64,000 bases of DNA from Paenibacillus lignilyticus (GTDB taxonomy: Bacteria > Bacillota > Bacilli > Paenibacillales > Paenibacillaceae), in assembly GCF_017942085.1 (NCBI RefSeq), contig NZ_JAGKSP010000016.1, forward strand, positions 62,001-126,000, read 5' to 3'. The number at the start of each line of letters is the position of its first letter. The first letter of the stretch is position 1. The notes under the pieces were generated by a model. The model was not told the DNA's origin. It was given only the letters and a program-made list of their open reading frames with translations, and made no database searches. Below are positions 1-8,298 of the stretch, piece after piece. The position numbers and the translations under genes are program-made.

Positions 1-3000
1 GGTTCAAACAGATAATCGATGTCATTCACGATCTGTACCGTGGTGTCATTACCGCCACCCGAAACGTCAAGTTTAAGGTTATCGATGTGAGCGGCAAGGT
101 TAGCGCTCTCGATGTTAAGGTTATAACCGGAATTTACCGATTTAAAGGTTCCGAAGTTTGTTCCGAGATTTGCATGTTTGTCTGCTTGTTTGAAGTTGCT
201 CTGACTGACTAATGCATTGCCTCGATTGAGGAAGTTCAGCGCGAAATTGTCATATTCGTCGAACGTGCAATCCTCAAACGATATAACTCCGCCTCTGGCG
301 TTACTTACAATCGGACCTTTAAATGCAACTCCGTTGAACTGAACAGATGTGTTGAAACGTTCGTTAACATATGCTGCAGTGTCGCCGACAAATTCCGAAT
401 TCGAGATCAGCAGACCGAAACCGTTAGCATTGTCAATATAGATGCCCGTTTGACTGTCTTCGATCTTTAAGCCGTAGAACTGCGCGTTCGGAGATTCGTC
501 GCCGCCAGGTTCTCTTCCGATCCACATCCCCGTCTTATACCCGGCAACATGTAAACCAGACACATATTCCCAGTCGGAACGATGCATCATAAATCCGGTA
601 GCGTTGGCTCTTGTGTACGCTTTCGCAGCCGAAAGAGTCGGAGCGCCGCTAAGCCCTGATTTCGCCCAATAGCTCGGGTCAATGTTAACGTTCTCGATCC
701 GTCCGATATCTGTGCAGGTGTGAACCACGATGCCCTTGTAGAGAGCCGTCAACTTGCTGTTCAGAACATAATGCATTTCGCTAGGCAGCGAGATGAATCC
801 TCCCCAAGCGTTGACAAGAGTAACGTTATCCAGCGTCACGCTGTTACCGGTTTTCTGATAGAACGTCCACGGATACGGAATTCCATGAATGGTCTCGAAT
901 TCCCCTGTCTTCTGACCGTTTTCGTCCCTCTTCTCAACAACGGTTGCAGCAGTAATATCCTGCTCGGGATACCATACGGAGAGGTTAGTTACACCTGTGC
1001 CTTGTTCCATGTCTATAAATCTATCGGACACATTAGCTACTTTTTTGCCGCCTGTCTGATTCTCCCTCTCGTCAGAGTCAACATACGTGTCATAATTGGC
1101 GGAATTTTTGCCGGCATATACCGCGAGAATGGTTCCGTCGATTTTACCATCGTAATTGTCCTCATCGGGGTTATCCCATTCCCCGCGGAGCTGTACGCCA
1201 GCCCGCAATTTTAAAACCTGTTTATATTCGTATGTTGTATTGCCGGTCGTGCTTTTTACGCTTATGGTGCCGGTAGATTCCGTACGGAACGCATAAGTTC
1301 CAGCCGGTATATAGACTACGCCGCCGCCGTCATTATAAGCCGCGTCAATCGCCGCTTGGAAAGCCTCTCTGTTGTCTGGATTAACGATGCCTTCATTTTG
1401 TGCCATCTCATCGGTTATTGCACCGAAAGCAAGTACGTTGTAGTCAGAGATCGCCCAATCTTTCGCATCGTGTACCTGAGTAATTGCCGTTCTCATGTAT
1501 TTTGCGTAATCATGTCTATTCGGAACTGTCAGTACGAATGCTTTAGTCTTGCTTACAGGATCGGATACCGGACCTCTTGTAACCGTCGCTGTAATCGTTA
1601 CTACACCGCCGTCGTCCGGACGGTTTGTCGGGATCATGCCTGCAGCGGTTATGAGGTTAGCAGCGGATGTCGCCCAGGCAATATCCGTCATATTCTCACC
1701 CATTGACGGAAGAACCAAGTTCGTCGTCACATTAGCCTCAGAAGCATTCACGCCTTTGATTGCATCCCATGTCAGCTTGTTCAACATATGATCTACTGCA
1801 TCCTCGTCGGTTCCTGCACCTGTTCCGCGAACGACGATAGTAAATGTTTTGACAACCACTGCCGCACCTTTGCTTATGGTCGCCGTGAGGGTTACGGCTG
1901 CATTGGCTTCTTGACGAGCTACTGCGCCGGTGTTGCTGTTTATAACCGTGTTATTGGAAGATGTCCACGAAATGTTCGTTCTCGCCGAACCCGTCGTAGT
2001 AAGAGTCAAACTTGTTTCAACCAGATCCTGTCTGGTGTTCATGCCCTTGATGACGTCCCAAATCAGCGCGTCCGAAGCAAGTTGTACCGCTTCTTCATCC
2101 GTTGGAGGAATTTCGGTTATTCGTATGCTCTGAATGATGGCTCCAGGTGTAGCGAAACGGAGGTGCGCGCCTTGATTTTGTGCACCTATCGCAAAATTAG
2201 CTCCGTTAAGCACAACTTTTGAAGTTACCCAAGTATTGCCGCTTCCTGTCGCCGGAATGCTCGCAGATCTATACGCATCAAATCCGGAGAAACTGCCAGG
2301 ATATATCGTGTTGTAATGTAACGAAATACCGCCGGTTGCGCTCGGTCTCCAGTATGTGACCGTTAACTCGACCTTGTTTACTTGTGCAAGTCGAGGGTCA
2401 CTTACAATGACGTACATAAAGTCGCCAACCTTCGCAGCGCCTACACCGCTTTGTGGTGCGACCACCACCGGGACACTGTCTCCTTCGAGGCTGATGCCTA
2501 TGCCGTTGCCTTGTAGTTTGTTGCCGGATTGAACAAAGGTGTTGGGATTGTTCAAATCAATGAACACTTCAGCAAGCTCATTAGCCGTACTGGATACTGT
2601 CAAATTAAAAGGTACATGAACAGGTGTTGCGCTACCTTTGCTTATTGTCGCAGTAAGGGTTACTGCTTTGTCTGCGACAGGGTCGCGAGTTACCGCGCCA
2701 GTTAAGGTATTTATGACACCTGCCGGTGCAGCCGACCATGCTATAGCCGTATCGTTCGTACCCGTTGTCGGCAGAGACAACCCGGTTCTTACTTCGGATT
2801 GAATCGCGTTCGCATTCCTGATCGTGTCCCATGTCAGATGATTTGCCGCGTTTGTTATGGCTTGCGTGTCGTCAAGATGCTCCACTTTCACTCTCGTATG
2901 CGTTCCTGCGAAAGGATATTGCGTATTTTGAGCCGTGCGTGCGAATGTATAATAGGTGTTGCCCGTTGGTTTTGTAAATGTCGCCGTATACACGCCTGCA

Positions 3001-4823
3001 TTGAGCGTACCCGTCGTCCAATCGCCGACTGCAGGAGCGTTACCGGAGGTGTTGATCGCGAACTGAACAGCCTGACCGTTTGAAGGCGCTGTTGCCGATA
3101 ACGTTACGTTGTCGGTTGTTTCAACAGCTGTCGGAATCGGTCTCGGCGAATCCACGGTATTCTGGAAACGCGGGTTCTTGATATAGATGTCGCCTTGGGG
3201 CACGGCAGACCATTGCATTTGCAATCTTCCTGCTTGTACCGTGTCCAAATTAACGGGATTGAAACCATTAGGAGAATTTGCTGCCGATAATTTCGCATAT
3301 ACCGTCATCCATTCATTGACATGTCCGCTTCTGATCTCGTTCACATTAAGGTTAAGACGCGAATTGGTGTCAACACTGTTACCGCCAGCCGCTACGGCAA
3401 TCCAGTTATTCCCGTTAAGATTCAAAAGGTCTGTATGCGTAACATACATATCAAAAACAAAATATTGATCTGCATAACCTAATAAATTCTGATTGCCGCT
3501 GCTACTAACAAAGCGGGCATCCCAAATCCGTTCAGCTCCCGCGCCAATCCTGCCAGCTCCCAGCTTGAACGCGTTGTTTCCGTCCGGCGCAGTCGTGTTC
3601 GTCCCCTCATTCGTATTCGGAAAAAACGTCGCAGCTTGAGCATTTACCGCCGCCGGTACGGCTGTCACCGTCAAAGTAAACGTTTGCGTAGCACTTGCAG
3701 CACCCTTGGTTATGGTCGCCGTGAGTACTACGGTTTTATCTACTTCTCTATTCCATAAACGATTTACACTGCCGGTGTTGCTTATTGCTGCATTGTCCGA
3801 AGACCATGCTACGTTAGTTGTTCCTATTGCCGTCGGAAGATTAAGTTGCGATTTGACATCGTTATTCGAAGTATTACTACCTTTTATCGTATCCCATGTC
3901 AGAGACGCCGCTGCTTCATTTACCAATGTTTGTTCGTTAATTGATGTTACGGTAATTCTTGAAGATGCGCCGATGAAGTTGTAGCTGCTATCTGCTTTCG
4001 AGCGCGCGAATACATAGTAGGTATCTGCTGAAGGCAATGTGTCAAATTGATACGTATAAACACCACCGTTATTCATTCCATCCACCCAACCGGTTGCAGG
4101 AGCGTTTCCATTATCGCTTATTGCGAATTCCACAGCTTGCCCGCTAGCCGGTGCGTTCGCTGTTACCGTTTTTGATGCTACGTCAAGCGCGGGGACCGTT
4201 GATTGTGAAACCGGGACTCCTAACGTACTCTTCTGGAAACGCGGGTTTTTCATGAAAACGCTGGTATTAGGGACGCTCGTACCCCATTGCAAATGCATCG
4301 CCAATCTGTTTACTTGGTTTAGCCAGGCATCATCGAAAGCCCCGGCTACGGCACTTGACGACGATAGCTTCGTATAGACTGTCGCCCATGTGCCCACTGC
4401 TGCAGCTGTAACCCCGCTTAAATTAAGCTGGAGACGAGAATTGGTGTTAAAGTCATTATTTTGATCGCTTACGATGACAAGCCAGTTATTTCCTTGCATA
4501 TTCTTGAAGCCTTCATTAGGAACGTACATCTCGAAAACGAAGTAGCCGTCTCTATAAGCCGATACATCCGGATGTGACGTCACGCTTGGCGTGAAGAGGT
4601 TATCCCATGGCCCCCCGTTCTTTGAGGTTCCGGTATTTAAGCTCCACGCGGTCTGGCCGTCCGGTGCAATGGTTTCTGTCGCCGCATTCCCATCTGCGCC
4701 TGCATTTACAGTCAACAGATTTACGGCATCTCCCCATGCCGCGCTGACTGTCGTAGGAATAGAAAACCAATTTAATAGCATCGCTGTCATAAGGAAATAG
4801 ACTAAAATTCGTCTTTTTATCAT
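1..4823 (-). CDS. Secreted multidomain protein with Ig-like modules and a pectate-lyase-like beta-helix (C-terminus outside window)
   Basis: The frame is open without a stop from an ATG at 4823 (GGAGGG site just upstream) to the window edge, about 1607 codons. Residues 1-28 form a signal peptide ending in TVSA. Two related beta-sandwich modules follow (about 30-205 and 388-563), both ending in a KNPRFQ motif and each followed by a short Fn3-like unit. Another beta-sandwich lies at about 744-905. Four Ig-like repeats of the atrophied bacterial Ig type (LTWD.I....N, W.SSN, TLTATISKG) lie near 290-386, 651-743, 906-998 and 1004-1099. From about 1123 the motifs FGAITDE, AFQAAIDAA and GGGVVYIPAGTY mark the start of a right-handed beta-helix of the pectate lyase superfamily. 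The likely role is extracellular polysaccharide binding and cleavage; the substrate cannot be read. Plus-strand ORFs here are antisense shadows. Confidence 0.85.
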   Translation of the reverse strand, partial: MIKRRILVYFLMTAMLLNWFSIPTTVSAAWGDAVNLLTVNAGADGNAATETIAPDGQTAWSLNTGTSKNGGPWDNLFTPSVTSHPDVSAYRDGYFVFEMYVPNEGFKNMQGNNWLVIVSDQNNDFNTNSRLQLNLSGVTAAAVGTWATVYTKLSSSSAVAGAFDDAWLNQVNRLAMHLQWGTSVPNTSVFMKNPRFQKSTLGVPVSQSTVPALDVASKTVTANAPASGQAVEFAISDNGNAPATGWVDGMNNGGVYTYQFDTLPSADTYYVFARSKADSSYNFIGASSRITVTSINEQTLVNEAAASLTWDTIKGSNTSNNDVKSQLNLPTAIGTTNVAWSSDNAAISNTGSVNRLWNREVDKTVVLTATITKGAASATQTFTLTVTAVPAAVNAQAATFFPNTNEGTNTTAPDGNNAFKLGAGRIGAGAERIWDARFVSSSGNQNLLGYADQYFVFDMYVTHTDLLNLNGNNWIAVAAGGNSVDTNSRLNLNVNEIRSGHVNEWMTVYAKLSAANSPNGFNPVNLDTVQAGRLQMQWSAVPQGDIYIKNPRFQNTVDSPRPIPTAVETTDNVTLSATAPSNGQAVQFAINTSGNAPAVGDWTTGTLNAGVYTATFTKPTGNTYYTFARTAQNTQYPFAGTHTRVKVEHLDDTQAITNAANHLTWDTIRNANAIQSEVRTGLSLPTTGTNDTAIAWSAAPAGVINTLTGAVTRDPVADKAVTLTATISKGSATPVHVPFNLTVSSTANELAEVFIDLNNPNTFVQSGNKLQGNGIGISLEGDSVPVVVAPQSGVGAAKVGDFMYVIVSDPRLAQVNKVELTVTYWRPSATGGISLHYNTIYPGSFSGFDAYRSASIPATGSGNTWVTSKVVLNGANFAIGAQNQGAHLRFATPGAIIQSIRITEIPPTDEEAVQLASDALIWDVIKGMNTRQDLVETSLTLTTTGSARTNISWTSSNNTVINSNTGAVARQEANAAVTLTATISKGAAVVVKTFTIVVRGTGAGTDEDAVDHMLNKLTWDAIKGVNASEANVTTNLVLPSMGENMTDIAWATSAANLITAAGMIPTNRPDDGGVVTITATVTRGPVSDPVSKTKAFVLTVPNRHDYAKYMRTAITQVHDAKDWAISDYNVLAFGAITDEMAQNEGIVNPDNREAFQAAIDAAYNDGGGVVYIPAGTYAFRTESTGTISVKSTTGNTTYEYKQVLKLRAGVQLRGEWDNPDEDNYDGKIDGTILAVYAGKNSANYDTYVDSDERENQTGGKKVANVSDRFIDMEQGTGVTNLSVWYPEQDITAATVVEKRDENGQKTGEFETIHGIPYPWTFYQKTGNSVTLDNVTLVNAWGGFISLPSEMHYVLNSKLTALYKGIVVHTCTDIGRIENVNIDPSYWAKSGLSGAPTLSAAKAYTRANATGFMMHRSDWEYVSGLHVAGYKTGMWIGREPGGDESPNAQFYGLKIEDSQTGIYIDNANGFGLLISNSEFVGDTAAYVNERFNTSVQFNGVAFKGPIVSNARGGVISFEDCTFDEYDNFALNFLNRGNALVSQSNFKQADKHANLGTNFGTFKSVNSGYNLNIESANLAAHIDNLKLDVSGGGNDTTVQIVNDIDYLFE

Positions 4824-4859
4824 TCTTAAACGTCCCTCCATATCTAACCTATTTATGAA

Positions 4860-4888
4860 CGTATAGTATTGATTACTGGGTCTAGCAA
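4860..4888 (-). promoter_or_regulatory. Possible promoter of the secreted beta-helix gene
   Basis: On the minus strand TTGCTA and TATACG are separated by 17 bases, ending about 37 bases before the start codon at 4823. The -10 box is imperfect, so this is only a candidate. Confidence 0.3.
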
Positions 4889-5297
4889 TCGTTGTAATCC
4901 AACACTTTCCCGCTTCTATGCTCGCTGCCGCATCACCTCTCCTATTATCGCTATGTCTGGTAAAAGTGGATCCGCCCACAATCGATCAGGTGTTAACGTC
5001 TTCACGGGCAAAAAAATAACAGCATTCAAAAAGCGATAAGCGTACGTGCAGAAACGTAATCTTACATCTTTTTAAATCCTGTGATTATTTGCAGAATGAT
5101 ACTCTGCCTATTGTGGGCTAGTCTTATCATACGACTGATGGAATGGAGTTCCTATAAGGTAATCTTCTCCTTTACGAGGGTATTATTGTCTTGATGAGAA
5201 CTGGGCTTATGTTAAGAAATGGATACTTAGTGAGGGGGTTTTAGGGGCGATGTTTGTAATGCATCTCGTCGAATCGGTTGGGAGATTGGTATAACAA
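4889..5297. other. Gene-free stretch upstream of the beta-helix gene
   Basis: No credible ORF with a ribosome binding site was found on either strand. The part near 5100-5260 is AT-rich and holds no recognised RNA or repeat. Confidence 0.5.
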
Positions 5298-5326
5298 AAG
5301 CCCAGGCGTTGAATACGCCTGGGCTT
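5298..5326 (-). terminator. Intrinsic terminator of the 93-aa gene
   Basis: The 12-bp arms 5298-5309 and 5315-5326 (core AGCCCAGGCG) form a hairpin that is followed on the minus strand by TTTTGTTATA, about 50 bases after the stop at 5377. Confidence 0.85.
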
Positions 5327-5376
5327 CTGGGGATTGGTAAAATTAAAATATCTCGTATATTTAAATTCCCCAAATC

Positions 5377-5658
5377 TCAGCTATGGCTAAAGTCATCTGT
5401 GATCAAGTTCTTTCTTCTCGTTTTACGATTCGCTCTAGCTTGTACATGCTCATAGGTCGTATGGAATGTGTATTCCCCGTAAGGTGTATCATCATCTAAT
5501 CCAGCATTAATAATGTCATAAATTTGATTCTTTCTACAATCTTTTAATTCACTCCATGTGGAAAGAAATCTAAAGCATTCCTGAATACTAGCAAAATCTC
5601 TATGAGGAAGGCCATTCCTTTTTAAATAAACAGGAATCCAGTTCCGATTTAATGACAT
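5377..5658 (-). CDS. Small protein of unknown function (93 aa)
   Basis: The ATG at 5658 has a GGAG site about 9 bases upstream, and a strong terminator follows the stop. The product is basic with a C-terminal ARANRKTRRKN patch and has no membrane segment or signal peptide. It resembles small proteins with an N-terminal nucleic-acid-binding look, but no family is recognised. It lies at the AT-rich edge of the defence island, so it may be accessory cargo. The good site and terminator argue for a real gene. Confidence 0.55.
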   Translation of the reverse strand: MSLNRNWIPVYLKRNGLPHRDFASIQECFRFLSTWSELKDCRKNQIYDIINAGLDDDTPYGEYTFHTTYEHVQARANRKTRRKNLITDDFSHS

Positions 5659-5953
5659 CTAACCACACTCCATTTTTAGTAATTCAGTACATTTTCACAA
5701 CCACTTAGGCGGCAGTAAAACTACTCAGTTTCTAAAATTGCCTCAACTTTGCTTGCCAAATCAACTTGCTCACGATAGAGCCAGACCTTCACACGCCCAT
5801 GTCGTCGATGCTAACGCAAACGGCGAATTCGACCGTGAATTTTACATACAGCTTTTCTTCAGTACCTGCTCTCGCTGGAATTTTCGTAATTTCAGCCCCT
5901 ACTTAACTGATAAGTATATTTTGAGAACAGACTAACGATATGGATTGAAACCC
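5659..5953. other. Intergenic stretch with possible gene remnants
   Basis: No intact gene. On the minus strand short open pieces occur in different frames: one reads KVWLYREQVDLASKVEAIL before a stop near 5729, and another reads EEKLYVKFTVEFAVCVSIDD. They lie close together in mismatched frames, which suggests debris of a small gene. The 65-aa plus-strand ORF at 5738 has no ribosome binding site. Confidence 0.3.
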
Positions 5954-6397
5954 TCACTTGACTTGCTTAATTTTCTTTTTATTTTTACAAAATGGGCACC
6001 CCGAGCCACTACTTCTATGATCAATTCTTGTTTCCCATTCATGTCCGTGTTGACATTCCCACCACACTCTTTTGTATGACTTAGGAAGAACATCTCTAGG
6101 TGTTAGATTAAAATTCTTGGTTTTATGCCATTCTAAAGCAAGCTGAGGATTTACTGTCTGTAAGCAAGTCTCAGGTGTCGCCTTTTTCCCACTACAATAA
6201 GGACACTTGTCACCTAGATATCTACGCTGAACTATTGCTTCCCATTCATGTCCGTTAGAACATAACCACCAAACCTTCTTATTAGATTGTGGCGTCAAAT
6301 CAGATGGGGACAAATCATAGTTCTTGGCAAAGTTCCACTCACCTACGAAAGGCTTATTTATATCTGACAACTTCTTTGGTTTTGTTTTTTCATTCAT
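5954..6397 (-). CDS. Tandem zinc-ribbon protein (DUF4379-type)
   Basis: Two copies of a module of about 55 residues are visible. Each has W..(K/T)N..L.P.D..P.S.K.VWW.C..GHEWE, a middle R, and CP(Y/F)C. In both copies the pattern C..GHEW...C.YC supplies four zinc ligands (C, H, C, C). This matches the probable zinc-ribbon family Pfam DUF4379, often found beside restriction genes and in endonuclease-like proteins. The ATG at 6397 is chosen because GAGGT lies about 8 bases upstream; a TTG further out overlaps that site. It sits back-to-back with vsr-dcm, so a DNA-binding accessory role is plausible, but no catalytic domain is present. Confidence 0.75.
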   Translation of the reverse strand: MNEKTKPKKLSDINKPFVGEWNFAKNYDLSPSDLTPQSNKKVWWLCSNGHEWEAIVQRRYLGDKCPYCSGKKATPETCLQTVNPQLALEWHKTKNFNLTPRDVLPKSYKRVWWECQHGHEWETRIDHRSSGSGCPFCKNKKKIKQVK

Positions 6398-6543
6398 ATC
6401 TGTTAACCTCAATCATCTTTTCAATAATAAAATTCTTCAGCAAAACTATAACAAATAAAAGTTTGAATTATCAATAAACTCGTCTCCCATATAGCACCAG
6501 TCTAGATAAGAATAACATGCATGGAAACCCTGATTTGAAGATG

Positions 6544-6563
6544 TTATATTAATTGTAATATAA
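6544..6563. repeat. Inverted repeat upstream of vsr
   Basis: TTATATTA and TAATATAA arms are separated by 4 bases. The element lies just upstream of the vsr -35 box at 6577 and could be an operator. No controller protein gene is seen nearby. Confidence 0.4.
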
Positions 6564-6576
6564 ACTCCAACGTAGT

Positions 6577-6605
6577 TTGAATAAGAACATACATTCGTGT
6601 ATAAT
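6577..6605 (+). promoter_or_regulatory. Sigma-A promoter of vsr-dcm
   Basis: TTGAAT at 6577-6582 and TATAAT at 6600-6605 are separated by exactly 17 bases. AGGAG at 6616-6620 precedes the ATG at 6626. Confidence 0.75.
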
Positions 6606-6625
6606 TAAGGTATTCAGGAGTCACT

Positions 6626-7069
6626 ATGATAAAAACTTCAGAGCAAATAAGTTACAATATGAAACAAGTTAAACACAAAGATTCTAAAATTGAACTCCTG
6701 CTAAGAAAAGAATTATGGAGACGAGGGTTACGATATAGGAAAAACATTTCCGGTATTATCGGTAAACCTGATATAGCATTTCCCGGGTTAAAGATCGCCA
6801 TTTTCTGTGACAGTGAATTTTGGCATGGTTACAATTGGGGGGATGACAAAAAAAAAGAATTCAAATCCAATGCCGAGTTTTGGATTAAGAAAATTGAAGG
6901 CAACATGCAAAGAGATATTATTGTTAATAATACACTTGCCGAACTAGGCTGGACTGTGATTAGATTTTGGGGTAAAGAAATTAAACAAAATTTCAAACAG
7001 TGTGCCGATATTATAGAACAGACAGTTATAAGGGTAAGATCTGCAATGACAAAGGAGAAGAATATATGA
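6626..7069 (+). CDS. vsr: Very short patch repair (Vsr) endonuclease
   Basis: Vsr nicks next to T:G mismatches that arise when 5-methylcytosine deaminates, so it protects against mutation caused by a partner C5 methylase. The 147-aa length is typical. The Vsr signature is visible: MKQVKHKDSKIE at the N-terminus, then GKPDIAFPGLKIAIFCDSEFWHG, which holds the PD...F metal site and the FWHG block. The usual DG before FWHG reads DS. The stop overlaps the methylase ATG (ATGA at 7066-7069), so the two are translationally coupled. Pairing of Vsr with an HpaII-type methylase is known from other bacteria. Confidence 0.93.
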   Translation: MIKTSEQISYNMKQVKHKDSKIELLLRKELWRRGLRYRKNISGIIGKPDIAFPGLKIAIFCDSEFWHGYNWGDDKKKEFKSNAEFWIKKIEGNMQRDIIVNNTLAELGWTVIRFWGKEIKQNFKQCADIIEQTVIRVRSAMTKEKNI

Positions 7070-8244
7070 CTTATAAAACAATTGATTTGTTCGCCGGAAT
7101 CGGCGGAATAAGAAAGGGCTTTGAGCTTGTCGGTTCCTTTGAAAATGTACTTTCCGCTGAAATTGATAAATACGCTCAAATCACATACAAAAAACTCTTC
7201 AATGAACCTGATGATCATATTTTCTATGATGTTACAAGCCCTGAATACTTAACAAAAATCAGAGAGCTTGAAGAATTCGATGTATTATTAGGAGGATTTC
7301 CGTGTCAAGCATTTAGTATTGCAGGAAAAAAAGAAGGATTTAAAGATAAAATACGTGGTACACTTTTTTTCAATATTGTCGAGACTATAGAAGCAAAGAG
7401 ACCAAAAGCATTTCTGTTAGAAAATGTTGAAGGGCTGCTGCGCCACAAAAAAGGACAAACCTTTCAAACAATTATTGAAACATTAACATTTGCTCTAAAT
7501 TATAAAATTATTGGTGTATCAATAAATGACAATGGAGAACCTTCTTTTAACCCCAAAGATTTTCTGCTGAATTCAAAACATTTCGGAGTCCCACAAAATC
7601 GTCCAAGAGTTTATATCATGGGATTTGATAATGAACGATATGGGGCATTCTATGACTCTCTCCCGGTTACAGAATTACCCAAAACAAACAACTCCATACA
7701 GACCACATTAAGTGAAATTTTGGAACCCAGCGTTACAGAAGAGTATTATCTAGCCAGTGGATACTTCGATACATTACAAAAACACAGAGACAGACATAAA
7801 GGTAAAGGTAACGGATATGGTTATATCATTATCAATGATGGTACCGGTCCACATGTATCTAATGCTTTACTTGCTACCGGGGGATCAGGGAAAGAACGAA
7901 ATCTAATACGCCAACACAATCCCGAACATAGCGGAAAGATTGTAAAAGGGAAGAAGTCAGCTATAAATACAGACGGAATACGAATGATGACAGAATGGGA
8001 ATGGGGAAAATTGCAAGGTTTTATCGGTGATGACACTTTCACCAAAGAGGACTTCCCTCCTACGATGAGCAGAGCTCAGCTCTATAAACAGTTTGGAAAT
8101 TCCGTGACAATTCCTGTAATTAAAGAATTAGCAAAAACTCTGAAAGAAAACTTGAACTACTTGGAATCAGAATATCAGAAGGCATTGCAAATTCCACCTA
8201 ATATATCTGAACAACAAGTAGCTGCTGCTTATACCAACAATTAA
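7066..8244 (+). CDS. DNA C5-cytosine methyltransferase, likely partner of the HpaII-type nucleases
   Basis: About 392 aa. All key C5-methylase motifs are present: motif I DLFAGIGGIRKGFE, motif IV GGFPCQAF with the catalytic Cys, motif VI LLENVEGL, motif VIII QNRPRVYIMGF, and motifs IX-X ending in QFGNSVTIPV. The ATG at 7066 is chosen because AAAGGAG ends 9 bases upstream and it forms an ATGA overlap with vsr; an ATG 22 codons upstream lies inside vsr. The target is inferred to be CCGG from the facing HpaII-family genes, which is not proven. AT-rich codon use contrasts with the purine operon, in keeping with transfer. Confidence 0.93.
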   Translation: MTYKTIDLFAGIGGIRKGFELVGSFENVLSAEIDKYAQITYKKLFNEPDDHIFYDVTSPEYLTKIRELEEFDVLLGGFPCQAFSIAGKKEGFKDKIRGTLFFNIVETIEAKRPKAFLLENVEGLLRHKKGQTFQTIIETLTFALNYKIIGVSINDNGEPSFNPKDFLLNSKHFGVPQNRPRVYIMGFDNERYGAFYDSLPVTELPKTNNSIQTTLSEILEPSVTEEYYLASGYFDTLQKHRDRHKGKGNGYGYIIINDGTGPHVSNALLATGGSGKERNLIRQHNPEHSGKIVKGKKSAINTDGIRMMTEWEWGKLQGFIGDDTFTKEDFPPTMSRAQLYKQFGNSVTIPVIKELAKTLKENLNYLESEYQKALQIPPNISEQQVAAAYTNN

Positions 8245-8284
8245 AATATCCCCTCAGTATTCATCCGATACTGAGGGGATATTT
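8244..8284. terminator. Bidirectional terminator between dcm and the nuclease run
   Basis: A perfect 17-bp inverted repeat (8244-8260 and 8268-8284, core ATCCCCTCAGTAT) with a 7-base loop lies between the convergent stops at 8244 and 8299. A/T-rich flanks on both sides suit termination in both directions. Confidence 0.92.
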
Positions 8285-8298
8285 CTTATTTATCCTAG

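Noticed and set aside
720..4800. Several plus-strand ORFs in the first 4.8 kb
   Set aside because: They are antisense to one continuous minus-strand frame with a signal peptide, Ig-like repeats and a beta-helix start.
5298..5326. Attachment site or origin
   Set aside because: It is a simple intrinsic terminator; no integrase or replication gene is near.
5738..5935. 65-aa plus-strand ORF
   Set aside because: No Shine-Dalgarno, no conserved look, and overlapping minus-strand protein-like pieces are more coherent.
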